Source of the DNA: Clostridium_AW malenominatum
GTDB lineage: Bacteria; Bacillota; Clostridia; Clostridiales; Clostridiaceae
Reading direction: 5' to 3'
Length of the DNA: 64,000 nucleotides
NCBI RefSeq assembly: GCF_039521365.1
Contig: NZ_BAAACF010000001.1
Coordinates: 1,860,001 to 1,924,000 of the forward strand
Shown here piece by piece: positions 52,840 through 60,942 of the stretch (its first letter is position 1; every line of letters begins with the position of its first letter). Made by a program: the position numbers and the translations under genes. The notes beneath the pieces were generated by a model that saw only the letters and a list, made by a program, of their open reading frames with translations, ran no database searches and was not told the DNA's origin.

Positions 52840-53961
52840 TTATTTTGCGTTTGCAAGTGATTCTACAACAGCATTTCTGTAACCACCGATATCTATAGTA
52901 ACTGTTGATGTTAATTCAGCTACATCTGGTACTTGAGTATGGTTATCATCAACTTTTTTAGTTTTTAAAGCTTTTATATCTTCTATTGATTTTCCAGCCA
53001 TCCATTTTTCAAATTCAGCTGCTTGTTCAAACCACTCTTTTCCTATCTTTGAAGAACCCTTCATATTATACTTTTCTTTAAGTTCTTTCTTGGAAGCTAC
53101 ATCTGCAACAGTTTTGTCAGAAGTAACTTTACCTTCTTTGCTAAAGTTTACTTTTGTTTGAGCAACGTCTATTATAGTAGCAACTACTTTACCATCTTTA
53201 TCAAATGCAGTTGCAGCTACAGTTGTATCAACTTGAGCTACTGGAAGAACTTCTTTACCGTTTTTGTCTACGCCAAGAGCTTTTGACTTAGCCATTGACA
53301 CTTCATTACCAAGACCTACTTTTACTGCTCCTTCTTTAATTTCTACAGCATTTTTATATGCTTCTTCTAAAGCAGCTACATACCCACCAACATCTATAGT
53401 AACTGTTGATGTAAGTTCAGCTATATCTGGAACTTGAGTGTGACTATCGTCAACCTTTTTAACCTTCATTGCTTTAACTTCTTCTACAGTCTTACCAATC
53501 ATCCATTTTTCTAATTCAGCAATTTGCTCATACCATTCTTTTCCGATTTTTGAAGAACCCTTCATTTTATAATCTTCTTTAAGCTCAACCTTAGTTTTGA
53601 TTGGAGCTTTTACATCAGACTTAATTTTAAGATCTTTTTCATAGTTTACTTTTGTTTGTGCTGTATCAATAGTTACTTTAACTATTTTTCCATCTTTGTC
53701 AAAACCAGCTGCAACAATAACTGTGTCAACTTGTCCAACTGGTAAAACTTCTTTACCATTCTTGTCAACGCCTAAATCTTTTGATTTACCTATTGTTGTG
53801 ATAAGTCCTAGACCTAGTTTTGCTATTCCAGCCTCATCTTTCTTAGTGTCTGTAACTGGCGCCTTTTCTCCTTCTTTTTTAGGTTCAGTTTTTGAACCAC
53901 ATCCAGCAAATAATGATAAGCTAAGCACAGTAGCTATTAAAATTGATAATGATTTTTTCAT
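52840..53961 (-). CDS. Lipoprotein with two tandem FMN-domain-like repeats
   Basis: The 373-residue product begins MKKSLSILIATVLSLSLFAGC, so it is a lipoprotein anchored at Cys21. After a Lys/Glu-rich linker there are two similar repeats, about 47-206 and 213-373. Shared blocks are GVDKNGKEVLP (64 and 230), MKGSSKIGKEW (133 and 300) and HTQVPD plus AELTSTVTID (174 and 341). The layout resembles FMN-binding domains, but the flavinylation motif SGATxS is replaced by TSTVTI in both, so covalent FMN is uncertain. The start has GGAGGG; the frame opens 16 codons earlier. Neighbouring apbE suggests a role in extracytoplasmic flavin-based electron transfer. Confidence 0.85.
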   Translation of the reverse strand: MKKSLSILIATVLSLSLFAGCGSKTEPKKEGEKAPVTDTKKDEAGIAKLGLGLITTIGKSKDLGVDKNGKEVLPVGQVDTVIVAAGFDKDGKIVKVTIDTAQTKVNYEKDLKIKSDVKAPIKTKVELKEDYKMKGSSKIGKEWYEQIAELEKWMIGKTVEEVKAMKVKKVDDSHTQVPDIAELTSTVTIDVGGYVAALEEAYKNAVEIKEGAVKVGLGNEVSMAKSKALGVDKNGKEVLPVAQVDTTVAATAFDKDGKVVATIIDVAQTKVNFSKEGKVTSDKTVADVASKKELKEKYNMKGSSKIGKEWFEQAAEFEKWMAGKSIEDIKALKTKKVDDNHTQVPDVAELTSTVTIDIGGYRNAVVESLANAK

Positions 53962-54009
53962 ATTTACCCTCCATCCCTTCAATGAACAACTTTTTAATTT
54001 AAAATACAA

Positions 54010-54505
54010 GTATATTTTAACACATTGTTAATAAAGAAACAATACCATTTGAGTGATTTTTTTTAAATGCAAATATTTATTATTAAATAATGTTCAGTCT
54101 TACAATACATTAATATTAGACAAAAGAATTTTTTTAGCTTATTTTCGCTTACATTGTCTAAAATAAGCTAAAATTCGATTTTAAAAAATACGATTAAAAA
54201 TAGAATTATAAATAAAATCAGCGATTTTACTCCAACATCAACCATAAATGTTAATATAAATTTTAACAATATTTCTTTACATTCATTATCTCAGTTTGAC
54301 TTCTAATTTTAATAGACAGCCCTAAGTTCCGTAACCGAAGGACACCATAATGTAAAGATTGTTTTTTTAATATCCGTTTTAAATTTATTTTATATAAATT
54401 TTTATTACTAAAGTCATTTATTATTGAATAAAAGATAACACTTTTACTCATAACTATAATATATCTTTAAGATTACAGTTTAATCATTATAAGGAGGTTA
54501 ATTTT
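54010..54505. other. Long intergenic region with an inverted repeat
   Basis: About 500 bases lie between divergent lipoprotein genes. They hold a perfect 14-bp inverted repeat, TTTTAGCTTATTTT with AAAATAAGCTAAAA (54132-54173), flanked by a smaller AGACAA/TTGTCT pair. A 62-codon minus frame (54263-54451) has no ribosome binding site and no resemblance I know. No RNA gene is recognised. The promoters of both flanking genes must lie here. Confidence 0.55.
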
Positions 54506-54913
54506 ATGAAGAAAATTTTATACTTATTAATATGCGTATTTGCTACCTTATCACTATTTGCATGCAATACCGCTGGAGGAAAAGTATATAAAGATGGTAC
54601 TTATACAGTAAAAGGCGAACCTTGGCAGTTTGGTCAAGAGGAAGCAGTAGTAATTATTAAAAACGATAAAATTACAGATATAAACTTAAAAAGATTAGAT
54701 AAAGAAGGAAAAGAACTTAATTACGATGATTGGACAGGACAAGAGAAAAACGGTAAAATATATCCTAACTTAAAACAATATAGACTAGATATGGCTAAGA
54801 AAATGATAGATAAACAAAGTTATGATGTAGATACTATTTCTGGGGCTACTGTTAGCTCAAAAAATTGGAAACTGGCAGTACAGAAAGCTTTAGATCAAGC
54901 TAAAAATAAATAA
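54506..54913 (+). CDS. FMN-binding domain lipoprotein with candidate flavinylation motif
   Basis: The 135-residue secreted lipoprotein (lipobox ends FAC at Cys20) has a compact FMN-binding domain: YKDGTYTVKGEPWQFGQEEAVVIIKNDKITDINL, then SYDVDTISGATVSS at 106-118. The DTISGATVSS segment fits the Asp-x-x-SGAT-type motif to which ApbE attaches FMN. It could be a carrier in extracytoplasmic electron transfer, together with the larger lipoprotein. AAGGAGG precedes the start; a strong bidirectional terminator follows. Confidence 0.93.
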   Translation: MKKILYLLICVFATLSLFACNTAGGKVYKDGTYTVKGEPWQFGQEEAVVIIKNDKITDINLKRLDKEGKELNYDDWTGQEKNGKIYPNLKQYRLDMAKKMIDKQSYDVDTISGATVSSKNWKLAVQKALDQAKNK

Positions 54914-54917
54914 TTTT

Positions 54918-54963
54918 TTAAAGTAAAAGGTGGCTAAAAATATTTTGCCACCTTTTACTTTAA
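54918..54963. terminator. Bidirectional terminator
   Basis: A 17-bp stem, TTAAAGTAAAAGGTGGC with GCCACCTTTTACTTTAA, lies between the lipoprotein gene and the convergent BMC-locus operon. Confidence 0.9.
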
Positions 54964-54979
54964 TTTCTTGCCAATAATT

Positions 54980-55693
54980 CTATTCAAATTCCTTAGTTCT
55001 ATAATCGTAAGGATCTATTTTTTTCAGCATCATAAGCTCTTCTTTAGTAGGTTCTGGAGTATACTTTATTTCAGTGTAATTTAATTTGAATCCTGTATTC
55101 TCCTGAACTTCCTCCAAAGAAGATGTAGGATGTATGCTATCTAGCCATAGCTTGCCATCTCTAAATTCAAATACACATAGTGGAGTTACTATTTTCCATA
55201 GGTTTCCCCTAGTGGTTACAAAGTCTACCTTTTCTACAAAGGTTCTTTTGTCATGTTTAGTTCTCCAAATTATAGCCTTTTTTGCTGTAGGTATGAGCAC
55301 CGCACTTCCCGCTCCACCTGGCAGCCTTATTTTAGGCTTGTTGTAATTACCTATAACAGAAGCATTTACATTTCCATTGACATCGAATTGAATTCCTCCT
55401 AGGAAGGCTACATCTAGTTCCCCTCTCATAGAAAGATCAAAAACCTCTGCTAATGGAAAGCTAGCTTCTGAAGTACTCCATAAATCTGCTCCTGCGGAGG
55501 AATAATAAGAATCCTTTATGGATTTTGGATTTACTCCTCCTGGAATATTTAAATGTACTAAGTTTGGGGCATGCATACTGCGAGCGAGCATCATAGCTAC
55601 CATAGGCATGTGGGAAGATACTCCATGAAAGACCTTTTCTTCGTCCTTAAGCATTCTGCTTATGGCACAGGTCATTATATCACTAATTCTCAT
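54980..55693 (-). CDS. CoA-transferase family protein, beta subunit (glutaconate CoA-transferase/IpdB-like)
   Basis: The 237-residue protein has the family I beta-subunit fold: VFHGVSSHMPMVAMMLARSMHAPNLVHLNIPGG, FDLSMRGELDVAFLGGIQFDVNGNVNASVIG and IRLPGGAGSA. At the place where active transferases have Glu-Ser-Gly (TIESG), this reads NIPGG, with Ile50 in place of Glu. So it may not form the usual glutamyl-CoA intermediate. IpdAB-type ring-opening hydrolases also lack that glutamate. It overlaps the alpha subunit by one base and is the last gene of the BMC operon. Confidence 0.88.
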   Translation of the reverse strand: MRISDIMTCAISRMLKDEEKVFHGVSSHMPMVAMMLARSMHAPNLVHLNIPGGVNPKSIKDSYYSSAGADLWSTSEASFPLAEVFDLSMRGELDVAFLGGIQFDVNGNVNASVIGNYNKPKIRLPGGAGSAVLIPTAKKAIIWRTKHDKRTFVEKVDFVTTRGNLWKIVTPLCVFEFRDGKLWLDSIHPTSSLEEVQENTGFKLNYTEIKYTPEPTKEELMMLKKIDPYDYRTKEFE

Positions 55694-56526
55694 TATCTCA
55701 TCCCCCTCCCAATAGTTTTTCTATCCTTGTTCTCATAACTATCAACATAGGTCTGTATTTCCTCAGGTTTTTTCATAGTTATAAATTTTGATAAAATAGT
55801 TTTATCAATGTCGTATTTTTTATAGCAAGAGCAAGGCGATGCTCCATTTGGCACATGAACTACTGCATGTACTAAAAAACCTGGTACATCCACTAACTCT
55901 GGATTGCTGCTCATCTTGCTAGATGGAACTATTTGCTCTGTAGTTACAATAACCTTTTTAGACGCCCTGCTTATAAGTACATCGTCAAATTTAGGTCCAT
56001 ATATTCTACAGTTACCAAACTCATCACATTCTTGAACATGAATTATTCCTATATCAGGAACTATAGCCTTAACTAAAGCTACAGGTTCTCCACCAAAAGG
56101 ATCTTCTACCATTTTAAAATAGTCATTGTAGGTAAATAAATCACCATATTTTAAGCCTTTAACTGGCATAAAAGGAATTCCATAAGCTGCCGCTCTTAAT
56201 GCACTTATTACAGTATAGCAAGCATGTTCATTCCCCTTAACTTTTCCACCTTCAACAGCTTTTCTATAATGAGTAGCTAATCCATATTCTGTTTCATAGC
56301 TTATAAACCCTGCATCCACACTTTCTGCACAATCCGTGGCGCATAAAAGATCCACTTCATGAGCCCCTGCAGTTTTTATTACCTTTAAATTCTTCTTACC
56401 CTTACGCACTAATTCTCTCGTAAATGCCATAGGTGCCCTATGAAGAACGTTTCCTCCAAAGGCAACGGTATCACCATTTTTAACTAAACTCGCTGCTTCT
56501 TGTAATGTTATTACTTTGTTTTTCAT
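55693..56526 (-). CDS. CoA-transferase family protein, alpha subunit (glutaconate CoA-transferase/IpdA-like)
   Basis: The 277-residue protein matches the alpha subunit of this family: LVKNGDTVAFGGNVLHRAPMAFTRELVRKG near the N-terminus, KTAGAHEVDLLCA, KGLKYGDLF and PDIGIIHVQECDEFGNCRIYGPKFDDVLISRASKKVIVT. It forms a complex with the beta subunit encoded next. No encapsulation helix is visible at either end, so it probably works in the cytosol rather than inside the microcompartment. It could recycle CoA from propionyl-CoA, or hydrolyse a CoA ester. Confidence 0.88.
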   Translation of the reverse strand: MKNKVITLQEAASLVKNGDTVAFGGNVLHRAPMAFTRELVRKGKKNLKVIKTAGAHEVDLLCATDCAESVDAGFISYETEYGLATHYRKAVEGGKVKGNEHACYTVISALRAAAYGIPFMPVKGLKYGDLFTYNDYFKMVEDPFGGEPVALVKAIVPDIGIIHVQECDEFGNCRIYGPKFDDVLISRASKKVIVTTEQIVPSSKMSSNPELVDVPGFLVHAVVHVPNGASPCSCYKKYDIDKTILSKFITMKKPEEIQTYVDSYENKDRKTIGRGMR

Positions 56527-56541
56527 AATTTATTCCCTCCG

Positions 56542-57873
56542 TTATTTTGCCGCATTGCATGCTATATGCACTGCATCCCATACCCCTGCAAAAGGAGGAG
56601 CGTAACATAAGTCAGTCATTCCTAAATCTGATGTTGTCATATTGTTGTGAATAGCTATGGCAAACATATCTATTCTTAACACTGCACCCTTTTTACCTAT
56701 AGCTTGAGCTCCAAGTATCCTTCCACTTCTTTCTTCATAAATTAATTTAATCCAAAGAGGTGTTGGATCTGGGTAATACGGTGGATGATCGAAGGCTTTA
56801 ACAAATACCGTTTTATAGTCTATAGCTAAATCTATAGCTTCTTTTTCTGACAATCCTGTTCTACCTAATTCATAGTCTAAAACCTTTATTGCCGCACTAC
56901 CTAAAGTCCCTACATACTTATTATGTTTGCCTAATATGTTTTCTCCAGCTATCCTTCCGCATTTATTTGCAGTTGTTCCAAGAGGTATAAATGCATTTTC
57001 CTCTTTTACTTTATGATAAACCTCTGCACAATCCCCTGCTGAATATATATCTGAAATATTAGTTCTCATTTCTCTATCTATTATAATAGCGCCGTTTCTT
57101 CCTAAAGCTATTCCTGAATCTTTTACAAAATCCGTAGCTGGTCTAACTCCTATCGCAAGCACTACTAAATCTGCTTCATAAGTACCTTTATCCGTTCTTA
57201 CCCCTTTTACTTTATCGCTTCCAAGGATTTCTTCTACTTTTTCTGTTAAATTAAGTTTGATACCGCTTTGAACCATGATTTCTTCTACCATGTTTGTAAT
57301 TTCTTCATCAAAAGGTTGTAATACTCTAGGCGCTAACTCTACAACTCTTACATCTTTACCTGTATGTTTTAGGGTTTCTGCTACCTCTATACCTATATAT
57401 CCCCCTCCGACGATTACTACATTTTGTACGTCAGATGCCTCTACAGCTTTTTTAAGTATCATTCCATCTTCTAAAGTTTTTAAAACATAAACTCCCTTTA
57501 AATCCTTACCTTTTAGAGGAGGTACTATTGGAGTTGTTCCCGTAGAAATCATAAGTTTATCATAACTATCTATAAAAAGCTTTTTATTTTCTAAGTCTTT
57601 TACTAATACTTGCTTTTGTTCTGGTATTATTTTTACTACTTCATGTCTTAGGTTAGTTTTAATACCTGTCTTTTCAAATTCTTCTCTAGTTCTTGCAATC
57701 ATTTTAGTATAGTCATCGTTTATTCCAGCTACGTAATATGGCAGACCACAAGCTCCATAAGATAAGAAGCTTCCTTTTTCATAAACCACTATTTCTGCAT
57801 CTTTGTCCATTCTCTTTATTTTAGAAGCCGCTGACATTCCTGCCGCTACTCCTCCTATAACTATAACCTTCAC
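56542..57873 (-). CDS. FAD-dependent NAD(P)H oxidase / CoA-disulfide reductase family protein
   Basis: The 443-residue flavoprotein has an N-terminal FAD motif (IVIGGVAAGMSAASKIKRMD) and the redox-active Cys in LSYGACGLPYYVAG. It also has an NAD motif (VVIVGGGYIGIEVAETLKHTGKDV) and YSAGDCAEV with the C-terminal dimerisation domain. The single Cys in SYGACGLPYY is that of NADH oxidases, CoA-disulfide reductases and related enzymes. A BMC context makes recycling of NADH or CoA thiols plausible. GTG at 57873, 8 bases after AAGGAGG, is taken as start. Confidence 0.9.
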   Translation of the reverse strand: MKVIVIGGVAAGMSAASKIKRMDKDAEIVVYEKGSFLSYGACGLPYYVAGINDDYTKMIARTREEFEKTGIKTNLRHEVVKIIPEQKQVLVKDLENKKLFIDSYDKLMISTGTTPIVPPLKGKDLKGVYVLKTLEDGMILKKAVEASDVQNVVIVGGGYIGIEVAETLKHTGKDVRVVELAPRVLQPFDEEITNMVEEIMVQSGIKLNLTEKVEEILGSDKVKGVRTDKGTYEADLVVLAIGVRPATDFVKDSGIALGRNGAIIIDREMRTNISDIYSAGDCAEVYHKVKEENAFIPLGTTANKCGRIAGENILGKHNKYVGTLGSAAIKVLDYELGRTGLSEKEAIDLAIDYKTVFVKAFDHPPYYPDPTPLWIKLIYEERSGRILGAQAIGKKGAVLRIDMFAIAIHNNMTTSDLGMTDLCYAPPFAGVWDAVHIACNAAK

Positions 57874-57886
57874 CAGGTGCACCTCC

Positions 57887-59026
57887 TTATAGTTTTAAAA
57901 TTCTCTCCTCTGCATCCTTCAATGCTTCTATTGGAGACATGCCATTAGAAAATGCCTTGCTTAGGTTATCATATAGCACTCCAAATTTATCTCCAGCATT
58001 ATTAATTTTAGAAAGAGGTTTTGCATAGGTTTCTATAAGCTCTAAATGTATATCGTACCAATTATAAACCTCTCTATCCTTAAGGTAAGTAGATTTTCTT
58101 ACAGGAGAACCCGCATATCCTCCAACATATCTGTCTACAGACTTTGAAGTAATATATCTTAAAAATCTGTTAGCCTCATCCATGTTTTTAGATTTAGCAT
58201 TAATACCAAAGCTCCAGGTTACGTTCCATGAGGTCTTTAAAGCAGCAAAGCCTATATCTTCCCTGTCTAAACATTCCTCTCCTAAAACTACTCCTAGTTG
58301 TCCTCCCCAAGTTGTTATACATGCCACCTGCTTTTTCTGAAAGGCTTCTCTTACTCCATCATTCCCATAGTTTCCAGTATCAATAGGAGCAAAGGCTTTA
58401 AGGCTCATATATTTTTTCAACGCTTTTAGTCCTTGTAGGTTATTAAAGCTTGGGATGTTAAATTCATCTATTGCATCTACACCTTCATTTCTTAAATAAG
58501 GCAAGAAATCTAAGAATATTTCGCTAGGGTGAGCTTTAAGAGCTATTCCTCTCATGCCGTCTACACCATTGCACATAGCTGCCATATCTATTAGTTCATC
58601 TGTTGTAATAACCTTAGGCAGTTTTTTTCCTAAAAGTTTTTCTACTATAGATTTTCTATACAATACTATGTGTCCATCGCAAAAGGAAGGATATAGGAAT
58701 TGAACATCATCTATTTCAATTTCTTTTCTTATTATAGGTAGTATATCTTCGTATTCATAATCATCACCGTAATTTTTATCTACAGGAGCTAAATACCCCT
58801 TGTCTACAAAGTCCTTTAACCAAAGATGTCCTGCCACCATAACTACATCGTATTCTTTCTTGCCTTCAAAGGCTTCCATCATAGATGAATAATAGTGTTC
58901 CCAGGGTACAATTTCAAAATCTACATCAAAATCCTCATTAAAATTAGACAGAATACCATAGTCTTCGCTTTTATAAACATAAACTGCTGGATCTGCCACT
59001 GCCAAAACCTTAAGAAACTTCTTCAC
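57887..59026 (-). CDS. Solute-binding-protein-like protein without a signal peptide
   Basis: The 379-residue protein has the fold pattern of family 1 extracellular solute-binding proteins: FEIVPWEHYYSSMMEAFEGKKEYDVVMVAGHLWLKDFVDKGYLAPVDK, YRKSIVEKLLG, DELIDMAA, AFQKKQVACITTWGGQLG and NRFLRYITSK. It begins MKKFLKVLAVADPAVYVYKSED, with no hydrophobic stretch long enough for export and no lipobox, so it should stay in the cytoplasm. It sits between the vertex gene and the flavoprotein gene of the BMC locus. Possible roles are ligand sensing or binding near the shell. Confidence 0.8.
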   Translation of the reverse strand: MKKFLKVLAVADPAVYVYKSEDYGILSNFNEDFDVDFEIVPWEHYYSSMMEAFEGKKEYDVVMVAGHLWLKDFVDKGYLAPVDKNYGDDYEYEDILPIIRKEIEIDDVQFLYPSFCDGHIVLYRKSIVEKLLGKKLPKVITTDELIDMAAMCNGVDGMRGIALKAHPSEIFLDFLPYLRNEGVDAIDEFNIPSFNNLQGLKALKKYMSLKAFAPIDTGNYGNDGVREAFQKKQVACITTWGGQLGVVLGEECLDREDIGFAALKTSWNVTWSFGINAKSKNMDEANRFLRYITSKSVDRYVGGYAGSPVRKSTYLKDREVYNWYDIHLELIETYAKPLSKINNAGDKFGVLYDNLSKAFSNGMSPIEALKDAEERILKL

Positions 59027-59056
59027 CTTTTATCCTCCTAACCCATAACCTTTTAG

Positions 59057-59311
59057 TTATATTGCAGGTTCCTTATCTAATATTCCTACTACTATAGCAT
59101 CCACAGGAGCTTCCCTATGAAGTGCATACTTTGTAGGCTCTCCTGTAGTTATTAATACTAGCTCCCCTATACCTGCACCAATTACATCTGCAGCAATAAA
59201 ACATTCCTTGTCCTTGCCATAGAAGGGTTCTATTACTAAAAACTTCAAACCTTGAAGACTATCATATTTTCTTGAGGATACTACAGTACTAACAACTCTT
59301 CCAATAATCAT
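59057..59311 (-). CDS. eutN: Microcompartment vertex protein (BMC-P, EutN/CcmL family)
   Basis: The 84-residue protein begins MIIGRVVSTVVSSRKYDSLQGLKFLVIEP and ends DAIVVGILD, with IAADVIGAGIGELVLITTGEPTKYAL in between. This is the pentameric EutN/CcmL fold that caps the twelve corners of microcompartment shells. One such gene is present in the window. Confidence 0.96.
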   Translation of the reverse strand: MIIGRVVSTVVSSRKYDSLQGLKFLVIEPFYGKDKECFIAADVIGAGIGELVLITTGEPTKYALHREAPVDAIVVGILDKEPAI

Positions 59312-59326
59312 AAGTAAACCTCCATA

Positions 59327-59989
59327 TTATTTAAGTATTTCCATGATTTCCCCATTGCCAATAGAAAAAGCATTAGCTTCATCTGTATCTATATGCATAT
59401 CTAGGGCGTAATCCTCTCTAACTCTTACAAATACATTATCAAATATTCCTCCACGGTCATTTAAGCATTTAACCATAACTTTTTGTCCATCTTTTACACC
59501 ATATTCTACGGCATCCTTTGGGGTCATGTGAATATGCCTTTGAGCTACTATACATCCTTTTTCTAGTTGTAACGTAGCTTTAGGTCCTATTATAGTTAAT
59601 CCTGGAGTTCCATCTACATTTCCGCTATCCCTTACTACAGGTTTAATTCCCAAAGTTCTTGCATCCGTTATACTTATTTCTATTTGGGTTTCTTTTCTCA
59701 AAGGTCCAAGTACTCTAACATTTTCTATCTTCCCTTTAGGCCCAACTAAGGTTACCTTTTCTTCTGCTGCAAATTGACCTGGCTGAGATATGTCCTTGAC
59801 TCTGGTCAATTCATGACCAGAGCCAAATAACATTTCTAAATCTTCTTTTTTTAAATGGATATGCCTTGCAGAAATACTAACAGGGATTTTAGTTTTGTTT
59901 TGTTCTAGTGTCAATCCTTGAGCCAAAATCTCTTTTAACACTAATTCAGTTATATAGTTAACAGTTTCCTCTTTCTTTAGCATATTCAT
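59327..59989 (-). CDS. pduL: Phosphotransacylase PduL
   Basis: PduL converts acyl-CoA and phosphate to acyl-phosphate and CoA, regenerating CoA inside the shell. The 220-residue protein has the two zinc-binding repeats with VSISARHIHLKKEDL (about 37-50) and VAQRHIHMTPKDA (about 148-160), and the R-rich LRKETQIEISITDARTLGI. The first 25 residues, with NYITELVLKEILAQG, form an amphipathic helix like known encapsulation peptides. Acyl-phosphate would go to a kinase not in the window. Confidence 0.95.
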   Translation of the reverse strand: MNMLKKEETVNYITELVLKEILAQGLTLEQNKTKIPVSISARHIHLKKEDLEMLFGSGHELTRVKDISQPGQFAAEEKVTLVGPKGKIENVRVLGPLRKETQIEISITDARTLGIKPVVRDSGNVDGTPGLTIIGPKATLQLEKGCIVAQRHIHMTPKDAVEYGVKDGQKVMVKCLNDRGGIFDNVFVRVREDYALDMHIDTDEANAFSIGNGEIMEILK

Positions 59990-60002
59990 TATTCTTCACC
60001 AC

Positions 60003-60278
60003 TTATTTTATCATTGGTAATATTTTTTCTATATCACCGTGAGGTCTTGCAATTACGTGAGAAGCTACTAATTCTCCCACCCTTTGAGCTGCCTCAACTC
60101 CTACTTCAACAGCTGCTTTTACAGCTCCAACATCGCCTTTTACTATTACAGTAACAAGTCCTGAGCCTATTTTCTCTGTTCCTACAACCTCTACATTTGC
60201 TGCTTTAAGCATTGCGTCTGCTGCCTCTATTGCTGCTGTTAATCCTCTTGTTTCAATTATTCCTAATGAACCGTTCAT
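60003..60278 (-). CDS. Microcompartment shell protein BMC-H (PduA/PduJ-like) 1
   Basis: The 91-residue hexamer-forming protein has the canonical BMC fold: SLGIIETRGLTAAIEAADAML, GTEKIGSGLVTVIVKGDVGAVKAAVEVG and SHVIARPH. The pore loop KIGSGLV is the usual small-residue form expected to pass polar metabolites. Nearly identical to the next gene, so probably a recent duplication. Confidence 0.97.
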   Translation of the reverse strand: MNGSLGIIETRGLTAAIEAADAMLKAANVEVVGTEKIGSGLVTVIVKGDVGAVKAAVEVGVEAAQRVGELVASHVIARPHGDIEKILPMIK

Positions 60279-60308
60279 TATAAATTCCTCCCTTTATATT
60301 AAAAGTAA

Positions 60309-60581
60309 TTATTTTATAGCTGGCAATATTTTCACTATATCATTGTGTGGTCTTGGTATAATGTGAGAAGCTACTAGCTCGCCTACTCTTTGAGCTGCTT
60401 CTATACCAACTTCTAAAGCTGCCTTTACAGCTCCAACTTCACCTTTAACGATTATAGTAACAAGTCCTGAGCCTATTTTTTCCGTTCCTACTATTTCAAC
60501 TCCTGCTGCTTTAAGCATTGCATCTGCTGCCTCTATTGCTGCTGTAAGTCCTCTTGTTTCTATCATACCAATTGAATTCAT
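60309..60581 (-). CDS. Microcompartment shell protein BMC-H (PduA/PduJ-like) 2
   Basis: The 90-residue near-duplicate of the 60003-60278 product has the same KIGSGLV pore loop and IIPRPHNDI end. Differences are mostly conservative and near the N- and C-termini. Two near-identical major shell proteins suggest high shell-protein demand or mixed hexamers. Confidence 0.97.
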   Translation of the reverse strand: MNSIGMIETRGLTAAIEAADAMLKAAGVEIVGTEKIGSGLVTIIVKGEVGAVKAALEVGIEAAQRVGELVASHIIPRPHNDIVKILPAIK

Positions 60582-60594
60582 TTCTTTTTCCTCC

Positions 60595-60942
60595 TTAATT
60601 TTTACCTTTTTTTGTTTTCTTTTTTACTTTTAAATCTTTTGTTTCAATTGTTTCTATAGCATCGTTATCTCTAACAATAAATTTCATTATTTCCTCATGA
60701 GGTCTTGATATAATAATTGCAGCCTTAAGATGTTCTTCTTCACATCCAAGTTTTGCCGCCTCTATTGCTGCTTCTACATTGCTAATGGAGCCACCAATTA
60801 TTAAAGAAACTAGTCTTCCACCAAGTTTATTCTCACTAGCTAAAAGCTCTACCTCTGAGGTTTTACACATATTATCAACTAATTTTAAGGCTGTAGTAAA
60901 ATATCTAACTTCAACTACTCCAATTGCCTCATATTTACTCAT
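60595..60942 (-). CDS. Divergent BMC-H shell protein with basic C-terminal tail
   Basis: The 115-residue BMC-domain protein begins MSKYEAIGVVEVRYFTTALKLVD. The pore loop reads NKLGGRLVS, placing an Arg at or near the pore where the common form has small residues, so its channel may pass different, anionic molecules. After the domain (about 85 residues) is a tail of about 28 residues ending KVKKKTKKGKN. Start chosen at the ATG with GGAG 9 bases upstream; it overlaps the previous gene's end by 8 bases. Confidence 0.9.
   Translation of the reverse strand: MSKYEAIGVVEVRYFTTALKLVDNMCKTSEVELLASENKLGGRLVSLIIGGSISNVEAAIEAAKLGCEEEHLKAAIIISRPHEEIMKFIVRDNDAIETIETKDLKVKKKTKKGKN

Noticed and set aside
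54263..54451. 62-codon minus-strand frame as a gene
   Set aside because: It has no ribosome binding site, very AT-rich codons and no family resemblance; I treat it as chance in an intergenic region.
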